DNA of 22,649 nucleotides, taken from Chitinophagales bacterium. GTDB taxonomy: Bacteria; Bacteroidota; Bacteroidia; Chitinophagales; BACL12. A model generated the notes under the pieces. The model had not been told where the DNA came from and searched no databases. It worked only from the letters and a program-made list of their open reading frames with translations. The position numbers and the translations under genes were made by a program. Positions 22,048-22,649 of the stretch are shown here, piece by piece; the first letter of the stretch is position 1; the number at the start of each line of letters is the position of its first letter. Location: assembly GCA_014380545.1 (NCBI GenBank), contig JACMJP010000342.1:1-22649 (forward strand), given 5' to 3'.

Positions 22048-22230
22048 TTAATTCCTCACAAACAACCATTTTACCGCACTGTATAAGCCAATGCCTATAT
22101 AACCTAAAATACCCGGCTTCACTTTTTCATGAATGCTTATAGTAATGGTAGAAAATTCTGCAAGGTGACTTATTTTATGCATCTTGCCTTCTAATATTTC
22201 TATTTCACCATTTAATCTTATTGTATTTGC
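22048..22230 (-). pseudogene. DUF4349 C-terminal fragment
   Basis: A minus-strand frame without an upstream start reads TIRLNGEIEILEGKMHKIS, then HLAEFSTITISIHEKV and LGYIGIGLYSAVKWLFVRN before its stop (22048-22050). This is the end of DUF4349 proteins: a coiled-coil RL..EI..LEG.., the S-T-I-T-I strand and a terminal membrane helix. The frame opens only 13 nt upstream of the epimerase stop and overlaps it, so the rest of the DUF4349 gene is missing. A short protein could start at the ATG at 22182 (MHKIS...), but a fragment left by deletion is more likely. Confidence 0.55.
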
Positions 22231-22649
22231 TTAAACACCTGCCGCAGCTCCCAATTTTCAAGAATTATTTTATTATTGCCGTTTTTTATTAAATACAAAA
22301 TAACTTTTGCCAATTCAACAGAAGTAATTGCCTGTTTTGGAGCAATTAATTTTACAACAGGATACAGCCAGTAAAAAAAATTATAGGAGAAAGGAATTTT
22401 TGCCGGTTTTGTTATAGGGTAAATTCCTCCCGGTCTCGGGATGATTAATCTTTTAAATGGCAGCCGCATTAAAGCATTTTCTGTTTTGCCTTTTTCCCTT
22501 GCAAATGTTATCCTGCTTTTTTCTTTACTGTCGGCTCCGCCACCACTCAAAAATAAAAATGTGATTGCAGGGTTTGCTTCCAACATTGTTTTTGCTGCGG
22601 CCAGTGCATATTCATACGTAATTACATGATATTCTTCTTTTGTAACAAA
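22218..22649 (-). CDS. NAD(P)-binding epimerase/HIM1-like protein, C-terminal part (partial)
   Basis: The frame is open to the right edge and shows the last 143 residues. HVITYEYALAAAKTMLEANP, FLFLSGGGADSKEKSR, FAREKGKTENALMRLPFKRLIIPRPGGIYPI and a C-terminal helix pair (ITSVELAKVILYLI, KIILENWELRQVF) follow the second half of small atypical SDR proteins of the YbjT/HIM1-like group, annotated as NAD-dependent epimerase or dehydratase. The N-terminal Rossmann GxxGxxG part lies outside the window. These proteins bind NAD(P) and often act as redox or stress sensors rather than sugar epimerases. An ATG at 22586 lies inside the conserved region and is not the start. Confidence 0.75.
   Translation of the reverse strand, partial: FVTKEEYHVITYEYALAAAKTMLEANPAITFLFLSGGGADSKEKSRITFAREKGKTENALMRLPFKRLIIPRPGGIYPITKPAKIPFSYNFFYWLYPVVKLIAPKQAITSVELAKVILYLIKNGNNKIILENWELRQVFKQIQ

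Noticed and set aside
1..22649. Search by eye for tRNA, rRNA, CRISPR arrays, IS elements, attachment sites
   Set aside because: No cloverleaf-like CCA ends, no spaced identical repeats of CRISPR length, no transposase or integrase motif and no paired terminal repeats were recognised.

Overview
The window is AT-rich DNA of a Bacteroidota bacterium, most likely a Chitinophagales-type lineage. This rests on a GLPGLI-family protein, SusC-like outer-membrane receptor architecture, a subtilase with a type IX secretion (T9SS) C-terminal sorting domain, AT-rich codon use, few Shine-Dalgarno sequences, and repeated matches to the Bacteroidota -7 promoter box TAnnTTTG (601, 4223, 7177, 12105 on plus; 507, 20353, 20657, 21992 on minus). 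No rRNA, tRNA, CRISPR array, transposase or phage gene was seen. Family calls come from reading translated motifs, without database searches.

Left part (1-4139): a cut-off membrane protein, probably a sensor kinase, is divergent from a GLPGLI protein and an outer-membrane beta-barrel receptor. A 10-bp-period direct-repeat array lies in the shared promoter region. After a terminator come a nucleotide-sugar short-chain dehydrogenase of the GDP-6-deoxymannose reductase type and a WecG/TagA/CpsF glycosyltransferase (4266-6100). These meet a convergent M50 site-2-type protease stop to stop.

Middle part (7199-12226): a secreted PD40 beta-propeller protein, a tandem universal stress protein, a small HExxH protein, a lipoprotein, and a T9SS-exported subtilisin. 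The subtilisin carries an unusual TonB-receptor plug-like segment ahead of its prodomain. A promoter box and a 17-bp perfect terminator hairpin after it may delimit a small RNA.

Right part (12275-22649), all on the minus strand. One cluster encodes a DoxX-like protein, a DUF4287-DUF1905-OmdA fusion, an RpoA-CTD-like helix-hairpin-helix protein and an AHSA1-type SRPBCC protein. A VOC protein and an epoxide hydrolase form a pair. A tightly packed four-gene operon encodes a secreted esterase, a SAM methyltransferase, a PAT-like acetyltransferase and a second GNAT. A secreted protein of unknown function with much higher G+C follows. The far right has signs of gene decay: an AraC-type/TPR remnant (16495-16634), an outer-membrane protein broken by two frameshifts (20717-21969), a DUF4349 C-terminal fragment (22048-22230), and a small membrane-protein frame (20417-20575) not delimited by an ATG. 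The window ends inside a NAD(P)-binding epimerase-like gene.

Most genes serve the cell envelope (sensing, export, surface glycans) or small-molecule and stress chemistry. The two most unusual items are the plug-like module on the subtilisin and the repeat operator at the kinase/GLPGLI divergent promoter.
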